A DNA stretch of 64,000 nt, taken from the NCBI GenBank assembly GCA_025698865.1, contig JAILWQ010000005.1, positions 79,501 to 143,500 of the forward strand, written 5' to 3'. Source of the stretch: Erythrobacter sp. GTDB taxonomy: Bacteria; Pseudomonadota; Alphaproteobacteria; Sphingomonadales; Sphingomonadaceae. The translations under genes and the position numbers were made by a program. This document shows positions 28,347-40,447 of this stretch, one piece after another. The notes below the pieces were generated by a model. It made no database searches, was not told where the DNA came from, and saw only the letters and a list, made by a program, of their open reading frames with translations. How positions within the stretch are numbered: position 1 is the stretch's first letter; each line of letters opens with the position of its first letter.

Positions 28347-29414
28347 CTAGCCGCATTGCGCCCGGTGGAGCAGCCGGTGGTCGGCCAGCACCAGCGCCAT
28401 CATCGCCTCGACCACGGGCGTGCCGCGAGTGCCGACGCAGGGGTCGTGGCGGCCCTTGGTGCGGACTTCTGCCGCTTCGCCCTCGCGCGTGATGCTTGCG
28501 ACCGGAGTCAGGATCGAACTGGTCGGCTTGAAAGCGACGCGGCAGACCACCGGCTGGCCGGTCGAGATGCCGCCCGCGATCCCGCCGGCATGGTTCGTCG
28601 CGAAGTCCGGGCCGTTCTCGCCGGGCCGCATCGCGTCGGCATTGTCCTCGCCGCGCAGCCGCGCCGCGCCGAAGCCTTCGCCGATCTCCACGCCCTTGAC
28701 CGCGTTGATGCCCATCATCCCTGCGGCGAGATCGGCGTCGAGCTTGGCGTAGAGCGGAGCGCCCCAGCCGGCGGGCACACCCTCGGCCACGCATTCGACC
28801 ACCGCCCCGAGGCTCGATCCGGCGAGCCGCGCGTCCGACACCAGTTCTTCCCAGCGCTTTGCCGCCTCCGCGTCGGGGCACCAGAAGGGGTTGTTGCCGA
28901 TTTCCGCCGCATCGAAATTCGCAGGGTCCATCGCGTCGCCGCCGATCTCGGTGACGTAGGCGCGGATCGACACCTCGGGCAGGACCAGCCGCGCCACCGC
29001 GCCCGCCGCAACGCGCATCGCCGTCTCCCGAGCGCTCGACCGGCCACCGCCGCGATAGTCGCGGAGGCCGTATTTGGCGTCGTAGGCATAGTCGGCATGA
29101 CCGGGGCGATAGGCGTTGGCGATCTCGGAATAATCCTTCGATCGCTGGTCGGTGTTCTCGATCAGCAGCGCGATCGGCGTGCCGGTCGTGCGCCCCTCGA
29201 ACACGCCGGACAGGATGCGGACCACGTCGGGCTCCTGCCGCTGGGTGGTGAAGCGGTTCTGTCCGGGGCGCCGCGCATCGAGGAAAGGCTGGATGTCCGC
29301 CTCGGCAAGGTCGAGCCCCGGAGGGCAGCCGTCGACCACCGCGCCGATCGCGGGTCCGTGGCTTTCGCCCCAGGTGGTGAAGCGCAGGACGCGTCCGAAT
29401 GTGTTCCAGCTCAT
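28347..29414 (-). CDS. aroC: Chorismate synthase
   Basis: AroC performs the last step of the shikimate pathway, turning 5-enolpyruvylshikimate-3-phosphate to chorismate with reduced FMN as cofactor. The 355-residue protein has all three family signatures: [18 protein letters not shown] near 17-34, the region with [18 protein letters not shown] near 120-140, and [17 protein letters not shown] near the end. The start [20 protein letters not shown] is typical. It is divergent from ruvA; the 277-bp gap contains a 33-bp palindrome. Confidence 0.98.
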   Translation of the reverse strand: MSWNTFGRVLRFTTWGESHGPAIGAVVDGCPPGLDLAEADIQPFLDARRPGQNRFTTQRQEPDVVRILSGVFEGRTTGTPIALLIENTDQRSKDYSEIANAYRPGHADYAYDAKYGLRDYRGGGRSSARETAMRVAAGAVARLVLPEVSIRAYVTEIGGDAMDPANFDAAEIGNNPFWCPDAEAAKRWEELVSDARLAGSSLGAVVECVAEGVPAGWGAPLYAKLDADLAAGMMGINAVKGVEIGEGFGAARLRGEDNADAMRPGENGPDFATNHAGGIAGGISTGQPVVCRVAFKPTSSILTPVASITREGEAAEVRTKGRHDPCVGTRGTPVVEAMMALVLADHRLLHRAQCG

Positions 29415-29555
29415 GGGCAGCTGTCATAACGCGGGCCGGGGCGGTGTCGAGCCAGCGCGCGCGTCCCGATTTTCCTACTCGCTGCGTTTCTGCCATGGGC
29501 GCCGCGATGAAGGGCGCGCGCATCTGGTCCGGCAATACCGGTTTTCCGCCATTGA

Positions 29556-29588
29556 ACAGTGTAACAGGTGTAACACCTGTTACACTGT
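29556..29588. repeat. 33-bp perfect palindrome built from TGTAACA repeats
   Basis: Sixteen bases (ACAGTGTAACAGGTGT) and their exact reverse complement flank one central base. The element contains three TGTAACA/TGTTACA units in 9-bp phase. It lies 103 bp before ruvA and 141 bp before aroC, between divergent genes. A related tandem repeat stands before ispG (41631-41688). Confidence 0.85.
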
Positions 29589-29691
29589 ACGGGTGCGAAC
29601 ATGAACGCAACGTCGCACTGGCCAAAGCCGCGCCGCTCGGGCAGGAACAAACCGCGCTCAAACGGCCATGCGACGGGATTGATACAGGCAG

Positions 29692-30291
29692 ATGATAGCA
29701 AAGCTCAAAGGGCTGCTCGACGAAACCGGTGCCGACTGGGCGGTGATCGACGTCGCCGGGGTCGGCTATCTCGTCCACTGCTCGTCCAAGACACTCGCCG
29801 CGCTGGGCGAGGTGGGCGAGGGCTGCACGGTCTTCACCGACCTGCAGGTGAGCGAGAACGACATGCGCCTGTTGGGCTTCGCCGAAGCCGCCGAGCGCGA
29901 CTGGTTCCGCCTGCTCACGCAGGTGCAAGGTGTGGGCAGCAAGGTGGCGCTGGCGATCCTCTCCGCACTCTCGACCGGCGAGGTGCAGCGGGCCTGCGCC
30001 AATGGCGATGCCGCGATGGTGGCGCGGGCGAACGGGGTCGGGCCGAAGCTCGCCGGACGCATCGTCAACGAGCTGAAGGACAAGGCCGGCGCGCTGCCCG
30101 GCGACGGCGTGGCGGGCGTGGGCCCGGCACCGGTCGGCGGAGCGAGCGCCGACGCGGTCAGCGCGCTCGAGAACCTCGGCTTCAAGCCCGCCGTCGCCGC
30201 CCGCGCCGTCGCCGCCGCGCAAGGCGAGCTGGGCGAAGGCGCGAGCGAGGGCGATCTCATCCGCGTCGCCTTGAAGAAGGCGGCGGGATGA
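29692..30291 (+). CDS. ruvA: Holliday junction branch migration protein RuvA
   Basis: RuvA binds four-way junctions and loads the RuvB motor. The 199-residue protein starts [11 protein letters not shown] and has the OB-fold N-terminal domain (about 1-63). A helix-hairpin-helix domain follows with [14 protein letters not shown] and [19 protein letters not shown], and a flexible linker leads to the C-terminal RuvB-binding domain ([20 protein letters not shown]). ruvB follows after one small membrane-protein gene; no ruvC is seen upstream in this window. Confidence 0.97.
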   Translation: MIAKLKGLLDETGADWAVIDVAGVGYLVHCSSKTLAALGEVGEGCTVFTDLQVSENDMRLLGFAEAAERDWFRLLTQVQGVGSKVALAILSALSTGEVQRACANGDAAMVARANGVGPKLAGRIVNELKDKAGALPGDGVAGVGPAPVGGASADAVSALENLGFKPAVAARAVAAAQGELGEGASEGDLIRVALKKAAG

Positions 30292-30671
30292 GCCGGTCCA
30301 AGACCGACTGGCGCATTGCCATCCTCGCAGTCTACGCGCTGGTTGTGGTGTTCGTGATGGTCTCAATGGGCCGACCGAGCGAGGCGAGCTGGTTCCTCAT
30401 GTCGATCCCCTTCCTGCTCTGGGCGCTCGCACCCGTAGCCCTGCTGTGTTTCGGCAAGCGCCGGGCGAACGCGAAGGGCATCGGCGCAATCATAGTCGCC
30501 ATGCTGGGTGTCGCGGCGTATTACCACACGGCGTTCATCGCCGCTCCGGACGCGCAAGGCGGCCTCGTTTTCGTCTTCGCGCCGGTCTACCAGTTCATGC
30601 TCGCGTTCGTCTGGCTCCTCGCCATCTGGGCGATCGACCGGTTTCGAGGAAAGGACCCGACCGATGTGTAA
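30288..30671 (+). CDS. Small membrane protein between ruvA and ruvB
   Basis: The function is unknown. The 127-residue product has four hydrophobic segments (around [46 protein letters not shown] and [14 protein letters not shown]) and a basic C-terminal end. Its ATG overlaps the ruvA stop (ATGA), so it is translated with ruvA, although nothing suggests a role in recombination. It ends 78 bp before ruvB. Confidence 0.75.
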   Translation: MSRSKTDWRIAILAVYALVVVFVMVSMGRPSEASWFLMSIPFLLWALAPVALLCFGKRRANAKGIGAIIVAMLGVAAYYHTAFIAAPDAQGGLVFVFAPVYQFMLAFVWLLAIWAIDRFRGKDPTDV

Positions 30672-30749
30672 AACGATCTCCATCGCTGGCGACCCCTGTC
30701 CCGTCCGTGCCCGGAATGACTGGCATGGTCATGCGGTGAAACCGTTCTG

Positions 30750-31784
30750 ATGGTCGACCCGGTCCCTCTCCATTCCCCCGCCCGTCAGGCGGACGATCCC
30801 GACGCGGCGCTGCGGCCCAAATCGCTGGGCGAGTTCGTGGGGCAGCGGGCGGCGCGCGAGAACCTGCGGGTCTTCGTCGATGCCGCCAAAGCGCGGGGCG
30901 AGGCGATGGACCACGTGCTGTTCTTCGGCCCGCCCGGGCTTGGCAAGACGACGCTCGCGCAGATCGTCGCCAGGGAACTCGGCGTGGGCTTTCGCGCCAC
31001 CAGCGGCCCGGTGATCGCCAAGGCGGGCGATCTCGCCGCGCTGCTGACCAATCTCGAGCCCAACGACGTGCTCTTCATCGACGAGATCCATCGCCTCAAT
31101 CCGGTGGTCGAGGAGGTGCTCTACCCGGCCATGGAGGACCGCGCGCTCGACATCATCATCGGCGAAGGGCCTTCGGCGCGCAGCGTGCGGATCGATCTGC
31201 CGCCCTTCACGCTGGTCGGCGCGACGACGCGGCAGGGCCTGCTGACGACGCCGCTGCGCGATCGCTTCGGCATTCCCGTGCGGCTGAGCTTCTACACCGA
31301 GGACGAATTGCTGCGCGTCGTCACCCGCGGGGCGGGCTTGCTCGGCATGGGAATCGACGAGGGCGGGGCGCGCGAGATCGCCCGACGCTCGCGTGGGACG
31401 CCGCGCGTTGCCGGGCGTCTGATGCGCCGGGTGCGCGACTTCGCCCATGTGCTCGGCCAGGGCACGGTGACGGCCGGCGTGGCGGACGAAGCGCTGACCC
31501 GGCTCGAGGTGGATTCGCTCGGCCTCGACGCGATGGATCGGCGCTATCTCACCATGATCGCGACCACCTACAAGGGCGGGCCGGTGGGCGTGGAGACCCT
31601 CGCGGCCGGCCTGTCCGAGCCGCGGGACACGGTGGAGGAGGTGATCGAGCCCTATCTGATCCAGCTCGGTCTGATCGCCCGGACCGCGCGCGGACGCTGC
31701 CTCAATGACGGCGGATGGCGGCATCTGGGGATGTCCGGTCCCGTGGCCGGGCGGCAGGAGGGGCTGTTCGACGAGGAGGGTTGA
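30750..31784 (+). CDS. ruvB: Holliday junction branch migration helicase RuvB
   Basis: RuvB is the AAA+ hexamer that drives branch migration on RuvA-bound junctions. The 344-residue protein has the N-terminal [13 protein letters not shown], Walker [13 protein letters not shown], Walker B FIDEIHRL, the sensor [18 protein letters not shown] with the arginine finger, and a C-terminal winged helix ([14 protein letters not shown]). It is complete, with a normal length. It belongs to the ruvA cluster. Confidence 0.98.
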   Translation: MVDPVPLHSPARQADDPDAALRPKSLGEFVGQRAARENLRVFVDAAKARGEAMDHVLFFGPPGLGKTTLAQIVARELGVGFRATSGPVIAKAGDLAALLTNLEPNDVLFIDEIHRLNPVVEEVLYPAMEDRALDIIIGEGPSARSVRIDLPPFTLVGATTRQGLLTTPLRDRFGIPVRLSFYTEDELLRVVTRGAGLLGMGIDEGGAREIARRSRGTPRVAGRLMRRVRDFAHVLGQGTVTAGVADEALTRLEVDSLGLDAMDRRYLTMIATTYKGGPVGVETLAAGLSEPRDTVEEVIEPYLIQLGLIARTARGRCLNDGGWRHLGMSGPVAGRQEGLFDEEG

Positions 31785-31828
31785 GATGCCGGTAAGGATC
31801 GGCGTTCATCAGGTCCCGTGCCGGGACA

Positions 31829-31843
31829 TGGCCCGCGAAGGGC
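31829..31843 (+). promoter_or_regulatory. Possible sigma-54 promoter before the PEP-CTERM gene
   Basis: TGGCCCGCGAAGGGC has the GG-N10-GC spacing of a -24/-12 promoter and matches TGGC at the -24 element, but the -12 element lacks the usual TT before GC. It lies about 140 bp before the start codon. PEP-CTERM genes in some bacteria use sigma-54; in GC-rich DNA the match could be chance. Confidence 0.2.
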
Positions 31844-31985
31844 TCGCAATCCCGCGAAAAATTTACTTTTTAGGCTGACAGCACGAGAGTAGTTACGAGC
31901 GACAATCAAGGGACGGGATTCGCTCGGACGGGAACAGGGGTGGCCTGACGCGATGCGCGGGGCCGCGAGCAGAGGTGGATTAGCA

Positions 31986-33050
31986 ATGTCGGTCAAAGCA
32001 GCACTTGCGAAATTGTCGGCCACTGCGGCCGGTGGTGCGCTTCTCGCCGGCGGCGCCGTGCATGTCGCGGAAAGGCCGATCGCCGATGCACCCTCCTACA
32101 AGTCGGTGAAGGGCGAAAAGGCCGTCAAGCCGCGCTACGTCAAGGAAGTCCGGCCGACGCCGCGCCGTGCCGCGCGTTCGGTGCCGGACCCGCGGCCCGT
32201 CGCTCGCGAGGCGGTGTGCGTTCCCGCGACCTCGCCCCAGGCCGCCTATCAGCCGGACAATATCTGCCCGCCGGTCTATCGGACCGCGCTGGCGCCGGTT
32301 CCCGTGCCGCCTCTGCCCGAATCGCGGCCGATCGCCGGCGGTAGCGGCGCGGTGCGCTCCATCCCCGTCGGCGGGTCGGGCGGCTTTGGCGGCGGTGGCG
32401 GCTTCGGCGGTGGCTTTTTCGGCGGGTTCTTCGGGGGCGGTTCGGGCGGCGGCAGCGTCGTCGTCAACACGACCAACAATCTGGGGCAGGAACAGGGCCA
32501 GGGGCAGGGTCAGAACCAGGGTTCGACCACGACCACGACGACGACCACTTCGACCGGCGGGTTCGACGGCAGCATCGATATCGACATCGAGAATTCGAGC
32601 GGCGGCAGCTCCACCTCGACCTCGACCGGGCAGGTCTCCACGTCGACCGGGCAGGTTTCGACCTCGACCGGCTCGGTGACGAGCAGCTCGTCGACCTCGA
32701 CGAGTTCGGGCAATGTCACCAGTTCGGGCGACATCAACCAGAACCAGAATCAAAACCAGAACCAGTCGACCACCACCTCGACCTCTGGGAACATCACCTC
32801 GAGCACCAGCTCGAGCTCGTCGACCAGCAGTTCGACCTCTTCGTCGACTTCGAGCTCGACATCCAGCTCCACGTCGAGCTCGACCAGCTCGTCAACCAGC
32901 GGCTGCAACGGCTACAAGAACTGCATGCCGAGCACCTCAACCAGCACCACCAGCGGCACCGAGGTTCCCGAGCCGCCGATGATGGCGCTGTTCGGCATCG
33001 CCGCCTTCGCGCTGCTGCGCCGCCGCCGCAAGGCTGCACCGGCCGTCTAG
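31986..33050 (+). CDS. PEP-CTERM sorted surface protein with Ser/Thr-rich low-complexity tract
   Basis: The 354-residue product begins MSVKAALAKLSATAAGG. It ends with a PEP-CTERM signal: VPEP near 327, a hydrophobic helix (MMALFGIAAFALL) and a basic tail RRRRK. Exosortase recognises such tails for export to the envelope or matrix. The middle holds a Pro-rich part, a Gly/Phe-rich part (about 120-150), Gln/Asn-rich segments, then about 130 residues that are nearly all Ser and Thr. Ser/Thr-rich tracts are typical O-glycosylation targets. GAGGTGG precedes the ATG at 31986; the frame opens 11 codons earlier. No exosortase gene is in the window. Confidence 0.8.
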   Translation: MSVKAALAKLSATAAGGALLAGGAVHVAERPIADAPSYKSVKGEKAVKPRYVKEVRPTPRRAARSVPDPRPVAREAVCVPATSPQAAYQPDNICPPVYRTALAPVPVPPLPESRPIAGGSGAVRSIPVGGSGGFGGGGGFGGGFFGGFFGGGSGGGSVVVNTTNNLGQEQGQGQGQNQGSTTTTTTTTSTGGFDGSIDIDIENSSGGSSTSTSTGQVSTSTGQVSTSTGSVTSSSSTSTSSGNVTSSGDINQNQNQNQNQSTTTSTSGNITSSTSSSSSTSSSTSSSTSSSTSSSTSSSTSSSTSGCNGYKNCMPSTSTSTTSGTEVPEPPMMALFGIAAFALLRRRRKAAPAV

Positions 33051-33491
33051 GACGCGTTCGCGGCGGGATCGCCGGACGCCATGTTGGCGCGTTCCGGTAG
33101 GTGCCATCCGTCCATGCAGTCGCCACGTCTGCCAGAGGGTGCGTTTGCCCCGAGACCCCGGTGGGATCCACAGCGGCGATCTTTGGCGGTCCTGCGTTGC
33201 TTCCGTAGGGCAAACCGAGGCACGCCGTATCCGACGCGAATGATGTTCGCGTCGACGCCGGTGAACGGATCGTCAACGCCTCGAGACGCGATCTCGACTT
33301 GGCTCGCCTGATGCGTCTCGATCAGCACAAATCTTGACGTTCAGCAGAGCCTTCGGCCCTGCGGCAATCAGCGGCTCGATCCGCCCAGTCTGACGAACCG
33401 CATCGCCTTCGATAACGACCGGCCCCCGCCTCGCCATCGCACGCTATCCAGACGAGCGGCGCGGCGAGAGCAGGGCCGGTGCGGTTCCGTA
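33051..33491. other. Gene-free stretch between the PEP-CTERM gene and acnA
   Basis: About 440 bp separate two convergent genes. Short open frames occur on both strands (for example 33081-33311 plus and 33047-33328 minus), but none has a recognisable family pattern or ribosome site. I see no clear terminator hairpin, repeat or RNA gene. It may contain decayed coding sequence. Confidence 0.4.
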
Positions 33492-36167
<2,676 letters not shown>

Positions 36168-36317
36168 GCGTGCTTATCCGTCCTTTCGAAAGTGGAGCCG
36201 CGACTTGCTTCGTTCGCAGATGCGGCGGAATTGTGCGGCGCACCTGCGCTTTATGGCGCGAAATTGCAAGGGTGCGAATCGGGAACAAGCGAGGTCACGT
36301 GCCCGCGAAGAGCCGGA

Positions 36318-37205
36318 TCAGATCGCGCTTTGTTCCGTTCGGCGCCGGGTTGTGGCAATCAGGCAGCCAGCAACGATCAGCAGTGCCCCGGCGAGAGCTG
36401 TCACGGTGACCGCCTCGCCCAGCATCAGCCAGCCGAACAGCGACGCCCAGAGAAAGCCCGAATATTCCAGCGGCACGAGAACCTGCGCCTCGGCGCGCGC
36501 ATAGGCCCAAGCCATCAGCAGGGCGCCGCCGACCGTGAGCATGGCGGCTGCCCCGACATCGCCGAACGCTTCGACCGGCGGCATGGCGAAGAGAAACGGC
36601 GCGGCGAGAAGATAGGTGAGGCTGGCCGTCCCCATGTAGAAGGTCGCGACCTCGAGCGGCTTTGCCACCATCGCCTGCTGCTTCTGCAAAACGAGGTTCC
36701 AGGCATAGAGCAGGGCGGAAACGACGATGGCGGCGAGCCCGAGCGCGGTATCCTCGTCCAGGTTGCCGCGCCCGAACTTGCCGCCCACGATCACCAGCAC
36801 GCCGACCATGCCAAGCACCGCGCCCCAGATCGCGCGTGGCCGGATCGTCTCGCCCAGCAGCCAGCCGGCAAGGTAGAGCGAGATGATCGGCGCGATGAAG
36901 GAAATCGCGATCGTTTCGGCCAGCGGGAGTTTCGTCAGTGCGAGGAAGAACATCAGCGCCATCAGTGCGCCGACCACGCCGCGTATCACATGGACCTTCA
37001 TCACCGACGCGCTCGGCCATCGGGAACGGCGGGCGAGCCAGATCGGCGCGACGATCGCGAAGGCGAGGCCCGCGCGGGCGAGCGCGGCCACGTAGGCGCC
37101 CATCGCCAGCGCCGCGTTCTTCATGAACGCATCCATCAGCGAGAGAAGCGCAATTCCGAGAGCGGTGGCCAGGACGGGCCGAAGCGGCGAGGCGGGCTGG
37201 CTCAT
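36318..37205 (-). CDS. EamA-family (drug/metabolite) transporter
   Basis: The 295-residue protein has ten hydrophobic helices in two EamA repeats of about 135 residues each. Family cues are FIAPIISLYLAGWLLGETI at the end of the first repeat and the matching PLEYSGFLWASLFGWLMLGE of the second. DMT-superfamily proteins of this type export or import small metabolites; the substrate cannot be told from sequence. It stands alone between acnA and the L,D-transpeptidase gene. Confidence 0.88.
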   Translation of the reverse strand: MSQPASPLRPVLATALGIALLSLMDAFMKNAALAMGAYVAALARAGLAFAIVAPIWLARRSRWPSASVMKVHVIRGVVGALMALMFFLALTKLPLAETIAISFIAPIISLYLAGWLLGETIRPRAIWGAVLGMVGVLVIVGGKFGRGNLDEDTALGLAAIVVSALLYAWNLVLQKQQAMVAKPLEVATFYMGTASLTYLLAAPFLFAMPPVEAFGDVGAAAMLTVGGALLMAWAYARAEAQVLVPLEYSGFLWASLFGWLMLGEAVTVTALAGALLIVAGCLIATTRRRTEQSAI

Positions 37206-37328
37206 CCCTGTGGCACCTAGACCCTGACAGCGAGAACGCCATCGGATTCAGCGTTCCGTAATGCGCGATGCTGGAAATCGGCCCCCACATCCGGTATGCA
37301 AATACCGCGCCCGCTAACGGTGGAACCT

Positions 37329-38768
37329 ATGAAAACCCTACTGACGACGACTGCCGCGCTCGGCGCGGTCCTGATGGCCTCGACGGGCGTGTCCGCCCAG
37401 CCGAAGAACCTGCTTCCTGCAGAACCGCCCAAGGTTCGCGAGCAGATGCCCGATTACACGCAGCAGCGCCCGGTCCAGCCGCAGACGACGCCGCGCACGA
37501 CGGTCGAGGAAAGCTTCGACGATATCGTTTTCGAGCCTTCCGAAGAGGTGCAGGACGTGCCTTCGCTGCTGGGCGAATGGTCGATCGCCAATGCGGAAAA
37601 GCTGCTCGCCTTCATCCCCACCATGGCAGAGGAAGGGCTGGTCCCTGCCGACTATCACGCCGCCGACCTGCGCAGCGCGATCGACGCGGGCGAGGGCGAT
37701 GCACTGAACCGCGTCGCCAGCGAGATCTTCGTCTGGCTGGTCGAGGACCTGCGCGACGGGCGCACGCCGATGGAAGCGCGGCGGCAGTGGTTCGTCGTCG
37801 ATCCCGATCCCGACGTGCTGCCGAGCGGCCGGATGCTGGAGCGCGCCCTCGACAGCGGCGACATCGCCGGCACGCTGACCAGCCTCAACCCCACCCATCC
37901 CGATTACGCCAAGCTGCGCGACGCGCTCGCCGCCACGCCCAAGAGCGACACCAAGCGGCGCAAGCTGATCCGCGCCAACATGGATCGCTGGCGCTGGCTG
38001 GGTCAGGATCTCGGCAAGCGCTATCTCCTCACCAACGTGCCCGAATACAAGGTGCGGCTGACGGTCAACAACCGCATCATCAAGAGCTACCGCACCATCG
38101 TCGGCAAGCCGGGCCGCACCGCGACCCCGCAGCTCGCCGAAATGGTCGAAGGCGTGATCTTCAACCCGACCTGGACCGTGCCGCAGAGCATCGTGAAGGG
38201 CGAGGGGCTGGGCGCTCGAGTGCTGGGCAATCCCGGCTGGGCGCGCAATGCGGGCTACACCGCGACCAAGGGCGAGAACGGCTGGGTCACCGTGGTCCAG
38301 CAGCCGGGGCCGACCAATTCGCTCGGCCTGATGAAGCTCGACATGCCCAACGAGCACGCGATCTTCCTCCACGACACGCCGGCCCGCGGCCTGTTCAATC
38401 AGGACAGCCGCGCGCTCAGCCATGGCTGCATCCGGGTGCAGGGCGCCCGCGAACTGGCGATGACGATGGCGATGCTGGGCAATGCCGAGAGCAAGGCCGA
38501 CATTCCGCTGATCCAGGAAGAGGTCAGCGCGATCACCGGGAGCGGCGAATACACGCGCTATCCGCTGAAGAACCAGTGGCCGGTCTACATCACCTATTTC
38601 ACCATGGCGTCCGACACCGACGGCAAGCTCTCGACCTTCGGCGACATCTACGACCGTGACGCGCCGGTGCTGGCCGCACTCGATGCGCCGCGCGTGCGCG
38701 AGCGGGCGCGCGAGACCAGCGAGGAAGTGATCGAGGTGGTCGACGACCCGCGCGCGACCACGATCTGA
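37329..38768 (+). CDS. L,D-transpeptidase, YcbB/LdtD-type (YkuD domain)
   Basis: L,D-transpeptidases form 3-3 cross-links in peptidoglycan or attach proteins to it. The 479-residue product begins MKTLLTTTAALGAVLMAS with a signal peptide ending near GVSAQ. An N-terminal scaffold domain (about 85-220) is followed by the YkuD catalytic domain, with HDTPARGLFNQ and SRALSHGCIRVQ carrying the catalytic His and Cys. Architecture and length fit YcbB-like enzymes. The start at 37329 places the signal peptide at the N-terminus; the frame is open 11 codons earlier. It converges on a second L,D-transpeptidase-type gene. Confidence 0.92.
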   Translation: MKTLLTTTAALGAVLMASTGVSAQPKNLLPAEPPKVREQMPDYTQQRPVQPQTTPRTTVEESFDDIVFEPSEEVQDVPSLLGEWSIANAEKLLAFIPTMAEEGLVPADYHAADLRSAIDAGEGDALNRVASEIFVWLVEDLRDGRTPMEARRQWFVVDPDPDVLPSGRMLERALDSGDIAGTLTSLNPTHPDYAKLRDALAATPKSDTKRRKLIRANMDRWRWLGQDLGKRYLLTNVPEYKVRLTVNNRIIKSYRTIVGKPGRTATPQLAEMVEGVIFNPTWTVPQSIVKGEGLGARVLGNPGWARNAGYTATKGENGWVTVVQQPGPTNSLGLMKLDMPNEHAIFLHDTPARGLFNQDSRALSHGCIRVQGARELAMTMAMLGNAESKADIPLIQEEVSAITGSGEYTRYPLKNQWPVYITYFTMASDTDGKLSTFGDIYDRDAPVLAALDAPRVRERARETSEEVIEVVDDPRATTI

Positions 38769-38771
38769 TCG

Positions 38772-39503
38772 TCAGTAGGCGCCCGGATTGACGCGTTCGA
38801 ACGTGCCGTCCGGGCGCTGACGGATCAGCGGCTCCAGCGTCGAGGTCGATTGCGGGGCAGGCGGTGTGACGATCGAGCCATCCTCGGCAAAGCCGTAGCT
38901 GCCCGCCACCAGCAGGCGGCCGCCCGAAAGGTCGATCAGCGCGCGGTCGAACTGCACCGGCCCCATCGCGAAGCAGCCGTTGGACCGGCCGAGGCGGCCG
39001 AAGCGCTCGACATGCTCGGGCGTGGCATAGCTCGCCTGATGCATCACGATCGCGCGGAGCAGCGCGTTGGAATTGGTCGGGTCCAGCCCGTCGAGCCGGA
39101 TCGAGGTGCCGTAGCGCCCGGTGTACCAGCTGCGCGTGAGGTAGGCGCCCGAACTGGTGCAGTGGCTGCCTTCCTCGTTCGAATAGCGGTTCAGCCAGCC
39201 ATCGTGCTCCGGGTCCGAGCCATCGCCGTGGCTGACGTGATAGCTTTCCACCCGGCCGTTATCGAGATCGACGAAGTGGAACCGCCGTTGCGCAGAATGC
39301 AGCCCAAAATCGGCGACCCCGACGATGTCGCGGCGCCAGATCGTCTGGCCCATGCCGGCGACGCGATCGAGCTCGCTGCGAGCGAGTTCCATCAACCGCG
39401 CGTCGCGGCTTGCAAACGCATTTGCCTGCGCGAAACTACGCGGAGCGAGGGTGATGGCGGCCGCGGCGGCCATGCCGGTCTTGAGGAGATCGCGTCTGTT
39501 CAT
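38772..39503 (-). CDS. Murein L,D-transpeptidase catalytic-domain protein (YkuD_2 type), Tat-exported
   Basis: The 243-residue product starts MNRRDLLKTGMAAAAAITLA, a twin-arginine-like signal. The mature part has the YkuD_2 pattern: VADFGLHSAQRRFHFVDL, an Asn/Ser/Gly segment with SGAYLT, IVMHQASYATPEHV with the conserved His, and LGRSNGCFAM with the catalytic Cys. Such proteins act on peptidoglycan peptides in the periplasm. It is the third gene of an ispG-HDAC-like operon; an AGGA ribosome site overlaps the end of the upstream gene. It converges with a YcbB-like transpeptidase gene, with 3 bp between stops. Confidence 0.88.
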   Translation of the reverse strand: MNRRDLLKTGMAAAAAITLAPRSFAQANAFASRDARLMELARSELDRVAGMGQTIWRRDIVGVADFGLHSAQRRFHFVDLDNGRVESYHVSHGDGSDPEHDGWLNRYSNEEGSHCTSSGAYLTRSWYTGRYGTSIRLDGLDPTNSNALLRAIVMHQASYATPEHVERFGRLGRSNGCFAMGPVQFDRALIDLSGGRLLVAGSYGFAEDGSIVTPPAPQSTSTLEPLIRQRPDGTFERVNPGAY

Positions 39504-39506
39504 GGC

Positions 39507-40445
39507 TTATCCTAGCATATCCGCGTGGATCGAAGGTGAACGCGCGAACGCCGCATTCGCCTCGGCCATCGCGATCATCGAGCGGGCGTGGCGCGAGCCC
39601 ACCTCGTGCGGATCGCTGCCATATCCTCCGCCAAGCGCGCTGGCGACCGTAAGGCCGCGCCGACGCGCCTCGCCTACCACGTAGCGGTCGCGAACGAGCA
39701 GACCCTTGTCGCTCAGCGCCAGGCGCCCGAGACGGTCGTCGACATGCGGATCGACACCGGCCTGATAGAGCACCAGATCCGGTTCGAATTCGTCGATCAC
39801 TTCGGGAAGGTGCCGGGTCAGCGCCGCCATGTAACCCTCGTCATCGGTGCCGTCTTCGAGCGGCACGTCGAGGTTCGAGCGTGCCTTGCGGACCGGGAAG
39901 TTCTTCTCCGCATGGAGCGAAAGAGTGAAGATGTCCGTGCGCCCTGCGGTGAGCGCGGCGGTGCCGTCGCCCTGATGCACGTCGCAATCGACGATCAGCA
40001 CGCGCCCGGCCTCGCCCTGCGCGATCAGGCGGTTGGCTGTGACCGCGAGGTCGTTGAACACGCAGTAGCCCGCGCCGGTGTCGTGCAGCGCGTGATGGCT
40101 GCCCGCCGCGCTGTTGGCCGCATAGCCGTGACGCATGGCGAGCTTCGCGGCGAGCCAGGTTCCGCCATTGGTGTGGCGCACGCGCTGCGCGATATGGGCC
40201 GTGACCGGAAAGCCGATCCGCCGCTCCTTCTCGCGCGGGACCTCGGCGCGGAAGACCTCGTCGACATAGGCCCGGTCATGCACCGCCTCCAGCCATTCGC
40301 GTGGCATCGGCTCGGGCGCGTGTTCGGTCAGCGGATAGCCGCTGTCACGAAGGGCGACCATGACAGCCATGTACTTGTCGAAGCGGAAGGTCCCCCGCGT
40401 CGGCGCGGGAGCCATGTAGTCCGCGTGGTGGACGACATGGAGCAA
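39507..40445 (-). CDS. Histone-deacetylase-family (acetoin-utilisation/acetylpolyamine amidohydrolase-like) protein
   Basis: The 312-residue protein is a zinc-dependent deacetylase of the arginase-deacetylase fold. Visible motifs are AAGSHHALHDTGAGYCVFND (catalytic His pair), VDCDVHQGDGT and YQAGVDPHVDDRLG (zinc ligands) and GGGYGSD (transition-state Tyr). The substrate is unknown; bacterial members act on acetylpolyamines or acetylated proteins. The start appears to be TTG at 40445, with GGAG in the last ispG codons 6 nt upstream; I find no ATG that preserves the conserved MLHVVHH beginning. It is 2 bp downstream of ispG. Confidence 0.9.
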   Translation of the reverse strand: MLHVVHHADYMAPAPTRGTFRFDKYMAVMVALRDSGYPLTEHAPEPMPREWLEAVHDRAYVDEVFRAEVPREKERRIGFPVTAHIAQRVRHTNGGTWLAAKLAMRHGYAANSAAGSHHALHDTGAGYCVFNDLAVTANRLIAQGEAGRVLIVDCDVHQGDGTAALTAGRTDIFTLSLHAEKNFPVRKARSNLDVPLEDGTDDEGYMAALTRHLPEVIDEFEPDLVLYQAGVDPHVDDRLGRLALSDKGLLVRDRYVVGEARRRGLTVASALGGGYGSDPHEVGSRHARSMIAMAEANAAFARSPSIHADMLG

Positions 40446-40447
40446 GG

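Noticed and set aside
29556..29588. parS centromere site
   Set aside because: The palindrome lacks the TGTTTCACGTGAAACA core; the similarity is only in the outer bases.
32565..32960. CRISPR-like repetitive array
   Set aside because: The repeats are in-frame Ser/Thr codons of the PEP-CTERM protein, without constant repeat and spacer lengths.
33047..33328. Minus-strand 93-codon open frame between the PEP-CTERM gene and acnA
   Set aside because: There is no recognisable domain, the composition is erratic and no ribosome site is visible; it is treated as non-coding.
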